Part shown: positions 10,701 to 22,902 of the stretch, piece after piece
How the letters are laid out: each line of letters opens with the position of its first letter
How positions within the stretch are numbered: position 1 is the first letter of the stretch
DNA from: Charina bottae
Taxonomy: Eukaryota > Chordata > Lepidosauria > Squamata > Charinaidae
NCBI GenBank assembly: GCA_023362775.1
Contig: JALMGJ010000019.1
Span: 5,063,501-5,127,500 of the forward strand
Length of the DNA: 64,000 nt
Reading direction: 5' to 3'
The notes under the pieces: generated by a model
Database searches by the model: none
What the model saw: only the letters and a program-made list of their open reading frames with translations
Told to the model about the DNA's origin: nothing
Made by a program: the position numbers and the translations under genes

Positions 10701-12745
10701 TTTAGTCCAGTTTACTTATCAAAAACATTCTATGGATATTGCTTTTTTTTAACTGATCGTCATTCTAATTCAGACACAGATTCTCTCACACTGATCATTG
10801 GTTTATAAATATACAAGATACGGTTCAGATTGCTTGACTTCCTCAGAAACAAATAAAACCCTTTGTTCGCTGTAGCTGGGAGCTCTACTGATTAAAATAA
10901 AGCCCCCAAAAATATCTTTTTTGGTGGATGAATGCACAGAACACAATCAAGTCTACAGATGGGCCAAATCTGATTCTTGCCAGAAATAACAATGAACGAA
11001 TTCAAAGCCTTTCAATTCGACATAGAGAGAGATGATATAGATAAACACCCGTTTATTGAGAACAGTGATACTACTTCTGTCCAGGAAGAAGATCCTTTGA
11101 TTGAAAAACACAGTATGCTTCCAATACAATTTTCTTTAGATGCTATTATTATACTTATAGCAGTCCTAAGGAAACATCTCTTCAGTCCTAAGGAGTATCC
11201 AGCCAGTTTTACACACACACATACACACATGATCACAGTGAAAGCCAGTTAATTTGAAAAGGTTTTTTAATTGAAGATTGAGTATTGCCTTCAAATATGA
11301 AGCCATTAGAGACCTACATTCTTTTGTTTCTTCCTACACCTGTTTCAGCGTGACTGCAAAAGAGTGTCTGAAAACAGATGCTTTCCTTCTTTGATTCACC
11401 CCCACTTTTTTTAATGACTACAGAGAGATGATGCCACACCTATTTAAACACTTCCAGTCTTGAAAGGAACCAGCATCACTAATTTTCTTTTGTTTTTCTT
11501 GTTTTAGAACTCCAGGCTGGAGGTGGATCTAACAAAGAGATCTAAGATGTAATTATACCAGGCCTAGCCTGTGTTTTCTCATTCATTCCATCTTTCAGAA
11601 GCTTTTTTTTTAAAAAAAAAAATCTCATTCAATGGAGAGGTATGAAAGCATTCCACCTAGTCTTTTGGCAACGCTAAAGCCTCTAGGACATATCTATGTT
11701 AATATTTCATGCCAAATATTTTACTTCTCATAAAAAAAAGTAATTTTTCCTCTCTCTGCTAATTAAGATATTCATCTATTTGGGGACTTGAAAACTTCTC
11801 TACCATCACTAACACCAATAGAACTTAGAAACAGGGAACATGACCTAAAATATCATTAGAATTCTTAAAACAACATTTATTTTTACTTATACAGGGAGAG
11901 TAATGGCAAATTGGAAGAGAAAAGGAGAGCAGAATGATTTTGTAATCAGAATTAGGGATTTCTAGAATGAAATCCTCTCTAAGGGTGGTAACAAAGTTTT
12001 CAGGATTTGAGCCTCGATACCACTTGAAAGACTCCAGATCCCTCACAGAATTGCTCTGGGGAAGGAATACAGCTGTTGAAAGAAAGGTGGGATATCAGTT
12101 GAACAATCAATCAAATAAATAATATTGGCAGACTTGAATATGATGTGAGCCAAATGCATCAATCACCAAGAGAACATTTTGGAAGGAGTCCCAAAATCAA
12201 CATTTCAGATTTAAGTAATAGGGAAGGGACCATACAGTCTAGCATCTTTGGTAAGGTATACTAGTATACACTTGTGACATGTGATGCTATTATATCTCAG
12301 TATGAAAGCACACGTGAATGTAAAAATGCTCAGAAGCAGAATCAGACAAATAATTCTTGCCCACAGTCCAGTTCTATTCATTCAGGTGAATCTTGAGAGT
12401 ACAGTACAAAGGCCTGTTTGTGAGACTTCAATGCTGGAGAAGCAAAATTCTCAACTGCATCATGAAATCCATACACAAGTACAAGTTTGCCATGAAGAAA
12501 TATAGTTTGCAAAAGGAGAAAAGACTTTCAATGTCTATCTTTACAATTCCATTAATTAGCTGAATAAGTCAGTAAGAATTCTGGCTTGCGAAGCTCAAGA
12601 AATTATTGTTATTTGTTGGCTTGTTTGTTAGATTTATATCTCACCTTTTGTTCAGGAGCTCAAAGCTCAAATGGGGTCATGGCCAAGTACCTCTGTATTG
12701 TTGACAACACAACAACATGGATATGTCCATATAGTGCATGAGATA
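10701..12745. other. No recognised gene; faint SINE tails only
   Basis: Short stretches at 12075-12125 (aaaggtgggatatcagttga) and 12615-12665 (minus strand) resemble SINE tails but are too short to be sure. A (CA)n run is at 11212-11228. Confidence 0.35.
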
Positions 12746-13039
12746 TGCCAGGGTAATTGGCGGAGAAACAACGCTGAGTGAGAGTTTCAACTCTAGTTCT
12801 TTATTATTTCTACTGTGCACAGAATCTTGCCAGACTAAAGGTCCCTAAACTGAGCTAAGGGGAAACAAACCCTTGGGAATCTTGGGCGGTGCTAGTCTAA
12901 CTTTCTTCCTCGCCCCCCCTCCCCACTCTCCAAGCTGTGCAAGCTGTGAGAATGCTTATCTGCCTGGAATGCGCTCTCTACTCCCTCAGCTCCCAGCTCC
13001 ATCACATCACCCTCCCCTTCAGGGGCACATTCCATCACA
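12746..13039 (-). mobile_element. Probable solo LTR (retrovirus-like or gypsy)
   Basis: On the minus strand this ~294-bp block starts TGTGATGGAATG and ends TTACCCTGGCA, giving the TG...CA termini of an LTR. It contains the polyadenylation signal AATAAAGAA about 60 bp before its end (plus-strand TTTATT at 12800-12805). There is no coding sequence nearby, so it would be a recombinational remnant. A target duplication is not clear, hence the moderate confidence. Confidence 0.55.
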
Positions 13040-13539
13040 GATGTCTAGCTGGACTTTGAAACTTTGCTTGATTGGGATGATAATGGACAATGTTTGTTTG
13101 TTTGTTTGTTTTCTATATCCAGTTCAAAGTGGCATAAACAGTACTCCCTTCTCCAATGTTTTACCCACATACACAGTATGACGGGAGTCATACACAGGAA
13201 AAGAGTGATTGGATCAAGATCAACCAAAGAACTTCCATGGATGAAGACTAAAACCTGGGTCTCTCCACATGTAATCCAACATTCTATATCCGCTATAGCA
13301 CACAAACTCATATGTATAGGTATACGTATATGTATATTGTAACCAACCTTATTTTGTTGCCCTGAAATCAGATCTGTACATTTTGTGAGCCATCAAACTG
13401 AACAGAATATGAATTTGAGTCTCCAGAAACTCTCACCTTTCTGCAGGGCATTAAAAAGTAAGTATTGTCTATATGCTGGTAGACCACCATAAAGTGCTTT
13501 ACTGAAATTATTGGGGAGATGGGTTGAACACAGAGAGCC

Positions 13540-13962
13540 AGTTTGGTGTAGTGGTTAAGGCATCAGGCTAGAGCAGGGCTTTCCAAAGTCTTCCCGCAGC
13601 GACACACGTTGGTGTGTCGCTGCAGGAAAACCCGGAAGTGCCGCCGTTGCGGCAGCGCGCAAAAACCCGGAAGTGCTGATGATGATCAGCGCTTCCGGGT
13701 TGTGTGGCGACACACCAGACTGTGTGTGGCGACACACTTTTGTGTCGCGACACACAGTTTGGAAAGCTCTGGGCTAGAGACTGGGAGACCATGAATTCTA
13801 GTCCTGCCTTAGGCACAAAGCCAGCTGGGTGGCCTTGGGCCAGTCACTTTCTTTCAGCCTTAGGTAGGAGGCAATGGCAAGCCACTTCCGAAAAACCTTG
13901 TCAAGAAACCTGCAGGGACTAGTCCAGGCAGTTGCCAGGAGTCGAAAACTGACTCAAAGGCA
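13540..13962 (+). mobile_element. tRNA-derived SINE interrupted by a hAT MITE
   Basis: The head gagccagtttggtgtagtgg continues to ggctagag (13573), is cut by the MITE at 13574-13771, and resumes with gactgggagaccatgaattc, the B-box-like attctagtcctgcc and the single body unit ggtggccttgggccagtcac. The tail is the 'ggcagttgccaggagtcg' type ending near 13962. Only one body unit is present here, unlike the arrays at 31360 and 63709. Confidence 0.8.
13574..13771 (+). mobile_element. hAT (Buster-like) MITE
   Basis: A 198-bp non-coding element. The termini are cagggctttcc and ggaaagctctg, and it is flanked by a perfect 8-bp duplication ggctagag (13566-13573 and 13772-13779). The interior carries repeated gtgtgtcgc/gcgacacac and an inverted pair of cttccgggtt blocks. 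The target fits nnnTAnnn, as described for Buster-type hATs. The transposase is not encoded. Confidence 0.88.
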
Positions 13963-14654
13963 CTCACATGCACACACACACAGAGTTGAACAGAACAGTG
14001 TTTGAATATTAAGACTACATGTGTACATACAAACATTTATATATAACTGTTATAAAACTTATGCTAGAGAGTACTTCCTGTGAAAATACTGAGTGTGATT
14101 TTGAGCATGGCATATATTGTGGATGTGAATTTGTTTTAGAAATAAATACCAAATGAAACCAAATATGTCTCTCTTGCTTCAGTGATTTTAGTTGTAAAAA
14201 AAACAGTTCCATTTCATATCTATTCTGTTGACCAGGAGCTCTAGAGAAAGAACAGAGATAGTCACTGACACACTTTAGGAAACACATTTTTAGCATAGCT
14301 TTTAAGAAAGCCTCCAACAATTGGATACATTTTTTGCCACATCACCCATTCTGAATCTTCAAGATTCAGAGCAAACATCTTCACTTTGCCAGTACTATTT
14401 CTTACTTTATCTCATTTATCTTATGAAATTTTTTTCTATGCTTTGTAAGGATGGCTTGATTGCTTGTTCTGCTTTGCTATGTTCTGTTGCTTCTTAAGAC
14501 TGGTACCCATCTGCATGCTTGGTCCTCTGCTGACCCAATACTGTAGTTTGGACAGCATTTAAACTGTGCCATTATGCCACTATTTTATTAACTTCTTACG
14601 TGATATGAAGTGAAGACCCTCAGTCTTCTATCATCCTTTTAGAAATAGTAAAGA

Positions 14655-14885
14655 GAAAAATGTCCTCCAGTCAAATTTGACTCCTGGTTACTACATGAAC
14701 ACAACCACACTATGTTCTTATCACCAACATGGAAGTGGTTTTCCACTGTTCTCTTCTGGGATTGATGCTCTTCAATCCAGTCTAGCTTATAGCATCGGTA
14801 CTTCCTGTTGATTTCTCGTGCAAGTACTAAACAGGGCTGACCCTGGTCAGCTTCTGAGTTCAGAGAGGCCAGCTACTGCTGCTAC
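14655..14885 (-). mobile_element. 5S rRNA-derived SINE
   Basis: The minus strand contains gaactcagaagctgaccagg, then gttagtacttg-like tttagtacttgcacgag, then ggaagtaccgatgctataag. This is the internal control region and 3' half of 5S rRNA (agc..gggtc..cctggttagtacttgg..gaataccgggtgctgtagg), substantially mutated. The body then has the shared SINE segment ending in gactcctggttac on the plus strand. It is a retroposed pseudo-5S, not a functional 5S gene. Confidence 0.8.
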
Positions 14886-15243
14886 TTTCTAAGATTTCCT
14901 TAGACTGTTCTTCCCTCTGTACTTATTCCCTGGCCTACTTCTACTCAGTGAAGCTTAGATGACTTCTTTTCTTGGATAGCAAATCTATTGGGGTTATATA
15001 AAGTAACAAGCAAATGAAGGGAAGAGAGAAAAAGAGAGGCATAGCTTGCAAGACTATTCAGCTTACTACAGTCACTTCTAGCCAACCTACTGAATATCAA
15101 TGCAACTTAGAAATAAAACACTGAAAAGGGAAAGAAAGATAGGAAAAGAAGAGCAGAAGAGAAGAGAGAGAAGAGGTTAAAGAGAGAAAGAGGGAGTATG
15201 AGAGAAGATATTAGAGAGAATGAGAAGGTCAAATAAAAATAAA

Positions 15244-15326
15244 AGAAGAAGAAGAAGAAGAAGAAGAAGAAGAAGAAGAAGAAGAAGAAGAAGAAGAAGA
15301 AGAAGAAGAAGAAGAAGAAGAAGAAA
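15244..15326. repeat. (GAA)n microsatellite, ~27 units
   Basis: An uninterrupted agaagaagaa tract sits in a longer purine-only region (about 15100-15600). The antisense poly-serine frame it produces is an artefact. Confidence 0.95.
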
Positions 15327-15599
15327 GGAATGGATGAAAGGATAAAAGGAAGAATAAAAATGAAAGATAAAGGAAAGGAAAAGAGAGAGACGGGAGGGTT
15401 AGAAAGAGTGAGTAAGGTAAGTGAGAGAAGAGATTAGAGAGAGAGAGAGAAAGGGTTAAAAAAGGAGAAGGGAATGGATGAAAGAGAAAAGGAGTTAAAG
15501 GAAGAATCAAAAGGAAAGGAAAGGGAAAGGAATAGATAGAGAGAGAATAGGTTAGAAGAGATTGAAAGATAAAGGAGAGAAAAGATTAGAGACAAAAAA

Positions 15600-15782
15600 A
15601 GAAGGATACATTGTATTAAATATAATAAAAATAATTATATAAAATCAAATGTAAATATATATACATAAATGTAACCATTGTTATGTGTTATATATGATCA
15701 TTGTTAGGTGTTATATGTTTTGTTTATGTTTTATATTGAATGTAATAATAAAAAATTATATCTGCAAAAAAAAAAAAAAAAG
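15600..15782 (+). mobile_element. Possible L1-like 3' end with poly-A
   Basis: An AT-rich 3' UTR-like stretch with aataataaaaaattatatc is followed by about 16 A residues at 15766-15782. This is the sort of end left by a poly-A LINE. There is no coding part. Confidence 0.4.
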
Positions 15783-15844
15783 AATCAGACACGATTGAAT
15801 GGATTAAAAAAAAACCCCACCATATTGGCTTTTACTTCTAATCT

Positions 15845-16034
15845 ACTAATATATAAATATAAATAATATAAATAATATAAATAATATAAATAATATAAAA
15901 ATATAAATATAAATATAAATATAAATATAAATATAAATATAAATATAAATATAAATATAAATATAAATATAAATAATATAAATATAAATATAAATATAAA
16001 TATAAATATAAATATAAATATAAATATAAATATA
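15845..16034. repeat. (ATAAAT)n satellite
   Basis: About 190 bp of near-perfect aaatat/ataaat hexamers, beginning with a few ataatataa variants. The antisense FIFIFI-type frame is an artefact. Confidence 0.95.
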
Positions 16035-16039
16035 TTCAT

Positions 16040-17977
16040 CCAGTTACTCCTCACATAATTCTAAGTTTCAAGTTATGGTTTCAACTAAACTAAGTGAAAG
16101 ACAGAAGAAAACATGTTTCACTGGCTGGGTGCACATCACATTAATCCCTAAACTAAAGTTATAGTCCATAATTGCTGTGTTCATATAACATGCAAGACCC
16201 AAAGAAATAATGTAGCTTAGTGTAATTCCAACACATTGTGTAAACCCACCAACATCTAATGCAACAGCATTGTAACTCAGCGTATAAAGAATTTCATTTT
16301 GCAGTTGTTTCAGAATCAGAAAGAATCCTCTTGAATCCATACACAAAAATGTTTAAGATCATGCAATTTGTACCATTTATGGTATTAGATGAGAAAAGTC
16401 CAAGTTATATTGTCCTCTTTTGATCTTGACAAAAGATCCATGACAAATTACAGGGGAAGGCAAAGGTCCAAGAATATTAGAACCATGGAAATCTTTGAAT
16501 GCAAAACCTTGCAGGAAAATATGGGATTATATCTGCCACTTTGTACACTTCAACTGTTAGTCTTTCCCTTCCAGGCTTTCTTAAGGAATGAATTTCATTA
16601 ATTACAACATAATTGCCTTTCGTTCCTTAGGCCTCTTGCTTGAAGTCTAATGCTCCAATTACTTTCAGACAGTTCTGCAAGCCTCATTGTCTATGCTGAT
16701 TGGGCCTACCTGGAAATGCAAGTCTCTGGCGTGGAAGGTGTGGCTTCCTCAGATAAGTAGCAGCTATGGGAATCCAGATTCTGGAGATCCCTGGATCTGA
16801 TCTCATTGACTCCAGCCCAGGCCTGGCTTAGCTTACAACTGTTAGCCCTCTTTCCCATTGCTACACTAGATCTGGTTAGATCTCTTCTGCTGGGATCCAA
16901 ATTCTAATTGCTGCTCAGAATGAAGATCCTAACACTTATCTCTTCCTTCCCTTCTCTTCCCCATTGTCAAGATTTAAAATTGCATGCTTCTATGAGCTAA
17001 AGACATGTCCTCAGTGTTATAGCAATCTAGACTGTACTGATATTGCCTATACGAGGTGGTCTTGTTTTTCTGAGCATAGTAACCCATGGAGTTGCTTCAG
17101 TCTCAAAGATGTCAGCATATGAAACGATGGCTGGGATTCACTTTCTCATCTGTTGGGCAGAAACCTCAATAATGCTCAGGTAGTATTCATGCCACACAGT
17201 TAACATGTGTATTGAATCAGCCCATGTTGTGGGTTGATACGAAACACTGCATTATGAAATATCCTAACAGGCTGGATCACTAAGCCACAAAATACTTAAT
17301 CAGAGTTAACGCTACCCAAGCTTAGCAAGTTATGGGAATGTAGCTGCTATGTGTCTCCTCAACCTACCTAAGTATGTTGTGTGAATAGCCTGCACATGGC
17401 CCAAGAGCAATCACAGAACTTTTGCTGCATCATAATGGCCAGTTATCCCTGTAGCAATGTTAATTTCCTTGTGAAGTCCACTGAATGATATCAGTTCAAA
17501 TAACCACTTTCTGAAACCATCCTTGTTTCCAAAACAACTGCATACGGATGGGGTTTTCACTGGGCCCTTAAGTGAAATTACTTGTCAGTAGTCACAGATG
17601 GTGATTACCAGAACTCAGTCCCTAACATTAACAATGCTGACAGGCTACACATTTTACTGATGGCAACAGCTGTCCAGCCAATTACAGCAGAGTGCAGAAT
17701 TAATCTGCCCCACCGCTTTTATAACTTCAAACAAACAAACAAACAAAAGATTTTGGACTTTCCTTGTTCTTATCTATTCAAGGGGGGGGGATTCTAAGCA
17801 GTTAATAAATCACCTGTATTCAAGCTTAACTAGCAAAGCAAGAGGATTAAGATTTTGATGGTTCATTTCATCAAGGATCATTGGTATATATAACCATGCT
17901 GATCAACATTAGAGACCTAGACTTCAATCTCTTTAGGGAACCCCACGCAATTAAAACTGAATCAGGCTTTGCTTTGT
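16040..17977. other. No recognised feature
   Basis: AT-rich unique-looking DNA with (CAAA)n near 17730-17748 and a G9 run near 17782. No gene signal is visible. Confidence 0.35.
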
Positions 17978-18061
17978 CTGGCTATAAGGATGCTGAAAAA
18001 TTACCCATAAGCACACTATGGCTAAGCAGATTTCATTTTTTTTCAGCATCTTTATAGCCAG
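17978..18061. other. Hairpin-forming inverted repeat
   Basis: ctggctataaggatgctgaa (from 17978) pairs with ttcagcatctttatagccag (to 18061) over about 23 bp, with one G-T pair and a loop of about 38 nt. It could be a small MITE remnant or a transcribed hairpin. Nothing shows expression. Confidence 0.6.
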
Positions 18062-18255
18062 AGATTTCCATGCTCTCAACATGTATCCATGACTAAACAA
18101 TATTAACATGCATATCTGAGTGAAATGCAGTTCACTGCTGCTTCAGTTATATATGGGGGCCATTACTGATCTGTAGTTCCAGTATTCTTTGGTTTCATGC
18201 AATGCAACTCCCAGGGAATATCTCCTACAGAGTAGCTTAAGAGTATAACAAATAA

Positions 18256-18440
18256 ATAATAGCCAATATGGTGGTTAAGGTACAGGACTAGGACTGGAGA
18301 GATCCAAATTCAAGCCCCACTTAGCCATCCTGTTGATTTTGGGCCAGTCACACACACTGTCAGTCCAATCTATCTCACAGGGTTTCTGTTATGGAGAAAC
18401 ATTGAAGGAGAGAATGCTCTTGGACCGAGCAAACATATAA
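18256..18440 (+). mobile_element. Old tRNA-derived SINE copy
   Basis: A degraded head (atggtggttaaggtacagga), then aattcaagccccacttagcc as a B-box-like segment, then gggccagtcacacac and ctcacagggtttctgttatgg. It belongs to the same broad family as 13540 but is more diverged. Confidence 0.65.
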
Positions 18441-18497
18441 ATAGAAAACACTGTAGAGAGGAAGGAAGATGACCTTAACTAAGATAGATTAGATCCA

Positions 18498-18815
18498 TTA
18501 CAAAGCGGTGAGGAGGAAGACATAGCTTAAGTCCAAAACAAGCAGAAACTATGCATAAATGGTTCAGACAGACACCTCCCTAATTCACAAGAGTATAGGA
18601 ATGGGAGGAGGCAAATCACAATCACACGTGCAAGACTGATGTCCACCCCACCAGGTACACCAGGCCAAGAATCAATTCCACAGGAAGGCTAAGACTACTC
18701 TGACCGAGAGTGGCTATAACAACAGAATCTTGCATACCTAAGTCCAAAACATACTTACATATACTTTCTGCTTGGTTTGGACTTAAGCTATGTTTTTTCC
18801 TCATCGCTTTGGTAA
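18498..18815. repeat. 50-bp inverted repeats around LTR-like sequence
   Basis: The arms 18498-18548 and 18765-18815 are inverted copies; the cores are catagcttaagtccaaaac and gtttggacttaagctatg. The centre includes acctccctaattcacaagag followed by a TATA-like agtatagg, which also occurs at about 24760-24785. Confidence 0.7.
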
Positions 18816-18889
18816 CAGAGCTGGCCTATCTCTGTCAGGGTCATCTTCCTTACTGTCTATATGCATTGTCCATTATCATCCAAAATAAA

Positions 18890-19065
18890 ATAAAGTGTTC
18901 AAGTCATGGGAGACTCCTCATGACTATACGGACAGATCCATGTTGTTTTACTGAGCACAATACAAAATGCCATTGCCTGTTTTCAGGATTTTTTTTTTAC
19001 TTCCCAATTTGGTCTTCAGCCTGGATTGTCTGGTTGCCTCTAAGTACTAGGTCCAACTCCACTTA
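18890..19065 (-). mobile_element. 5S rRNA-derived SINE (3' part)
   Basis: Minus strand: gacctagtacttagaggcaa, then ccaggctgaagaccaaattg, then the caatggcattttgta body and a gagtctcccatgacttgaa tail. It aligns in order with the 5S 'tagtacttgg..gagacc..aggct' segment and with the copies at 14655 and 37285. Confidence 0.7.
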
Positions 19066-19780
19066 CTTTCTTTGAGGTCAGCCAAATACATGATTAGAGT
19101 ACAGTAATTTCAGAAAAGCTGCAGATATCATTGCAAAAATTCTTTAGGACTCCAGGTATGCGCTTCTTGGATCCCTGTGATAGCCCAATTATTTTTCAAT
19201 GGCAGCTCTTTGAAGCTCTATCCATTAGGATCTCCCTAATGACTGGAGAGTAATAAAAATGCCAGCCTTTTCCAGAATTAGTGTTAGCTGCCATTCAATG
19301 CTGATAAAACTATCTCAGGGCATGGAAAGGAATTTAATCTTTACCAGGGCCTAATTGAACTGACCCGATCCATCCTCTGAGGCTAATTCACTGATTAAAA
19401 TGTAGATATCCACTCAAGTTTGACCTTCTTTCAAGTTCTGCACTATAGTTTACATGCATCAAAACGGATACATGTAAACCAAGGTATTTGTTTTGGTAAA
19501 AAAAATATTTCATTTATATTCTGATTTTTTGTTTTTGTTTTAAGTCATTTTACTGTAGAAATGAAACAGAGTCTAGAGCAAAAATAAGAAAATTGCAGAG
19601 GCTGGATTTTCCCAACAAAACTATAAATCTGATGCCACTACTATATCCATCTATAGGTTTAATTTTTATCCTGTAGGTACACATTTCTGCCCACTATAAT
19701 CCCTCTATCTTTCTATGTCTGTGATTTGCTCCATTGTCCAACCTTCTTTTAAAGTTGAGAATATTTTCTTCACTGTTTTG

Positions 19781-19840
19781 TCTATGAAGGTTCTCAGTCA
19801 TCCAGGTGGAATTGTCTGTAGCTTGAATCATGATTGAATC
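19781..19840 (-). mobile_element. 60-bp PLE terminal fragment
   Basis: It begins tctatgaaggttctcagtca and contains agcttgaatcatg, identical to the PLE end at 27231 and to the right end of the 618-1337 copy. The flanks cttcactgttttg (19768-19780) and gtttactgttttg (19841-19853) match at 11 of 13 positions. Confidence 0.75.
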
Positions 19841-19954
19841 GTTTACTGTTTTGCCTCTCCTTTTTTCAATCTGCTGTCTCTCCATGCTTCTTCCTTCAGC
19901 TTCCTTCATCCACTATCCCGTTTTTTGTTTCCAAATCATGGTTGCTGCCACACC

Positions 19955-20235
19955 ATTTATTTATTTCATTTAAAAGACTTACATTGCCACATATTGTAAC
20001 CACAACCCTGGGCAGTTCACAAGACAATAAAAACAGCAACTCCCTTCCCCCCAAACCATCACAATAAAAACTCATGCCCCCCCAGGGCAAAACTATCCCA
20101 CACATCCCACCATCTTCATCCTACCCCAATGCTTGAGGAGAAAGCCAGCTCTTCAAGACCTTCCAGAAGGCAAGCAGGTAGAAGCCTGTCGGATCTCTGA
20201 TGGACATGCTCATGGCTATAGAAAGTATTCCTTTG
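19955..20235 (-). mobile_element. L2/L3-group LINE 3' relic
   Basis: Plus-strand 'tttatttatttcatttaaaa' and 'ctgggcagttcacaagac' form a 3' UTR-like start. This is followed by gaaagccagctcttcaagac and cttccagaaggc, the reverse complement of the LINE C-terminal AFRK..LKTWL region. No intact frame remains. Confidence 0.65.
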
Positions 20236-20559
20236 ATTCCTTTCTCTCCATTTTTCCCTGAAGTCTCCAAAGATCACTATTGTTCTCTTTCTATTGTGGC
20301 ATCACATCAGCTCAATGAAGGCAGACAAGTTAGAAGGTTCCAAGAAAATTAAAACATGGTGCAGGATTTAGGATATGTTCTTTCAGCATGCTATCTCCAC
20401 TAGCCCACCTTTCTAGGGTTACTTGGCCTTTTCTAGATGCTGACATATCTACTCCACTTGGCTGGCTTCTCTTGGTGACAATAGGGGACTATCTGAAGAA
20501 CAAGAGGTATTACATATGTATTAGATCTCAAGAGGAGCTGAAGGAGACTCACTTAGAAC

Positions 20560-20712
20560 CCCTTTCTCCAATCTTTCCCGCAGCAACAATTCTGTGGTAT
20601 ATGGTGAGGCACTGACTGGCCCAAAGTCACCCAGAAACCTTCCACAGCTAATGGTAGATTTGAATTTGGTCCTACTCCATTGTCTTAACTTCCACCAATA
20701 CACAAGCTCTCC
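20560..20712 (-). mobile_element. Diverged tRNA-derived SINE fragment
   Basis: Minus strand: attggtggaagttaagacaa as a worn head, then ggtgactttgggccagtcag. The order matches the other SINEs. The tail is lost. Confidence 0.5.
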
Positions 20713-22460
20713 TTCTCAGAAAGGTTCAGGTCCTGTGGCTCACTCATCACAACATTCAACCGGAAGCATGGAAATCTATCTTCTGGATAAAGTCCCAAAC
20801 TCCTACTATATAACTCATCAGGACCACATTCATCAGATTCCATCATTTATGTTCAATTAATCTTGGCAGGCTGCATTCCAAATCAGTTTCATCTGAGGCT
20901 GAGACTTGCCTGAGTAAAAATACCCCGAGGCTAAATGCATACCAAGTATCTCGGTGTGATATGGTGCCAACCCAACTACCTAACAGCTACAGGTTGGAGA
21001 TAATATCAGATTAAAACAAACAAACAAACTTGTTCCACAACAAATTATTAAAGGCATTGCAGTATATAATGATTTTCTCTTGGGGAAGACAATTCTGGCA
21101 GCTGTTTCTGTTTTACTCATATGACAGCGTGTTAGTCTTTCTGCACTTACCATTCACGCAGGAGTATCTGGGGGGGGGGGGAGGTGGGGCTAAAAAAAAG
21201 TTAATATGGCAGCCACACCATGTGATCAAAACCATGCCCCTTTTCACATGCAAACTGCATGATTGTAGCCATCATCCTGAATTTTTTGACACCTGGCATT
21301 CATAGCTTGGAGCAAAAGGAATTAAAGGAGGTTTTTTTAAAAAAAAAAGAAGAAGAAGAAAAGAAGCATAAGCCAGCAGATGGAAGAATGCTTCCTCCTT
21401 CAATGTTTACCTGATCATGACCAAACAAATACCTCTGGAAACCCTACCTATATGACACATATTGATTTGTGTTGTACTTTTGAGTCATTAAATTAGGAGA
21501 TTGAATTACCCAGATGTATTATATTCCTTTGCATGCCCAGGCAAGCTCCCTAAAATGCCACATCCTTCCTACATATTCAGGAAAAGCAGGGACAGCTGGA
21601 ATGATTCATGAACATTTACCAGATTTTCACAATCTGTGCCGAAGACAAGTCTAAATTGCAAACCTGTACTCAAAAGAAAACTTGCTAGAGTCAGCACAAG
21701 TGAAAGACTTTTTATGGGCTTGTCACAAATCAGCCAAAACCAGCAAGAGAAATGTACTCTGAAATGATATAGCTCTGTTCCTTTTATCTTAAAATGTTAA
21801 TTGAAGCCAAGATTCATTGCTGATTTAAAGTTACTATTCCTGTTATGTATGATTATACCGATTCATGTAGCTATAATGTAACTTTTGCGATAGATTCATA
21901 TCCAATCCCAGATATTCGGAGGTGGGAGAGACTGTTTTAATTTGTTTCCTTATTCTTACAATTTATCGTTCAGATTCTGGATCCATCCAAAAAAATTACA
22001 AAGGGCTACGCTTCCCCATCATTCCTCCAATGGCATAAATACACAAACTCCTTATTTTGAATATGATGAATTGGGCTGCAATCCTAGGTACTTTTATTAT
22101 TCATTTGTTAGGCTTCAATAACGTTCCAGGAATAAAATTGTTTGGATTCAAAAGGACTTACAATAAATGTGTTTTAAGGTTTTATTGTGAATTACCAGTC
22201 TGCTTGTGTGTGTGTGTGTGTTTTTCGCCTCTAAGCCAATGAAAACCAAAATGACAGACATGAAAAAATGAACAGTTGCAGTTCTCTTTAAACAGAACCC
22301 CTGACGAAAGTATACCTAATTTTAGAACTGTAGCTAATTCATCCTGACCAATGCACCACTGGGGGGGTCACAATTTCAGCTCTCACTATGCATAGCAGAA
22401 GGAGCTCACCTCTGCTGAATGGGAGGACAAATTATAGGAACCCTATCTCAGAACTAGAAG
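20713..22460. other. No recognised feature except homopolymers
   Basis: G10 tract at 21170-21181, a T/A run near 21332, (GT)n at 22207-22220. No gene signal is visible. Confidence 0.35.
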
Positions 22461-22463
22461 GAA

Positions 22464-22847
22464 GGAAGGAAGATAGATGCTTTTGAACTGTGGTGTTGGA
22501 GGAAAATTCTGAGAGTGCCTTGGACTGCAAGAAGATCAAACCAGTCCATACTCCAGGAAATCAAGCCAGACTGCTCACTTGAGGGAATGATATTAAAGGC
22601 AAAACTGAAGTACTTTGGCCACATAATGCGAAGACAGGATACCCTGGAGAAGAAGCTGATGCTAGGGAAAGTGGAAGGCCAAAGGAAGAGGGGCCGACCA
22701 AGGGCAAGATGGATGGATGATATTCTGGAGGTGACAGACTCAACCATGGGGGAGCTGGGGATGGTGACGGCCGGCAGGAAGCTCTGGCGTGGGCTGATCC
22801 ATGAAGTCACGAAGAGTCGGAAACGACTGAACGAATAAACAACAAAG
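22464..22847 (+). mobile_element. Bov-B (RTE) LINE 3' end, copy 1
   Basis: The frame encodes the Bov-B C-terminus: DAFELWCWRKILRVPWT (read through the truncated start), RSNQSILQEI, LKAKLKYFGHIMRRQDTLEK, KLMLGKVEGQRKRGRPRARW, and the final TKSRKRLNE. It ends with the characteristic gagtcggaaacgactgaacg and an aacaa tail. It is 5'-truncated just before the DAFELW block. It is nearly identical to the copy beginning 440 bp downstream, so both insertions are young or one is a duplicate. Confidence 0.93.
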
Positions 22848-22902
22848 TTGAATCCAATACTACCAAGTACTAGTTATTACCTCTCTATAATTTAGGTTTT
22901 GT

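Noticed and set aside
15229..16054. Poly-serine and FIFIFI-type open frames
   Set aside because: Products of the (GAA)n and (ATAAAT)n microsatellites.
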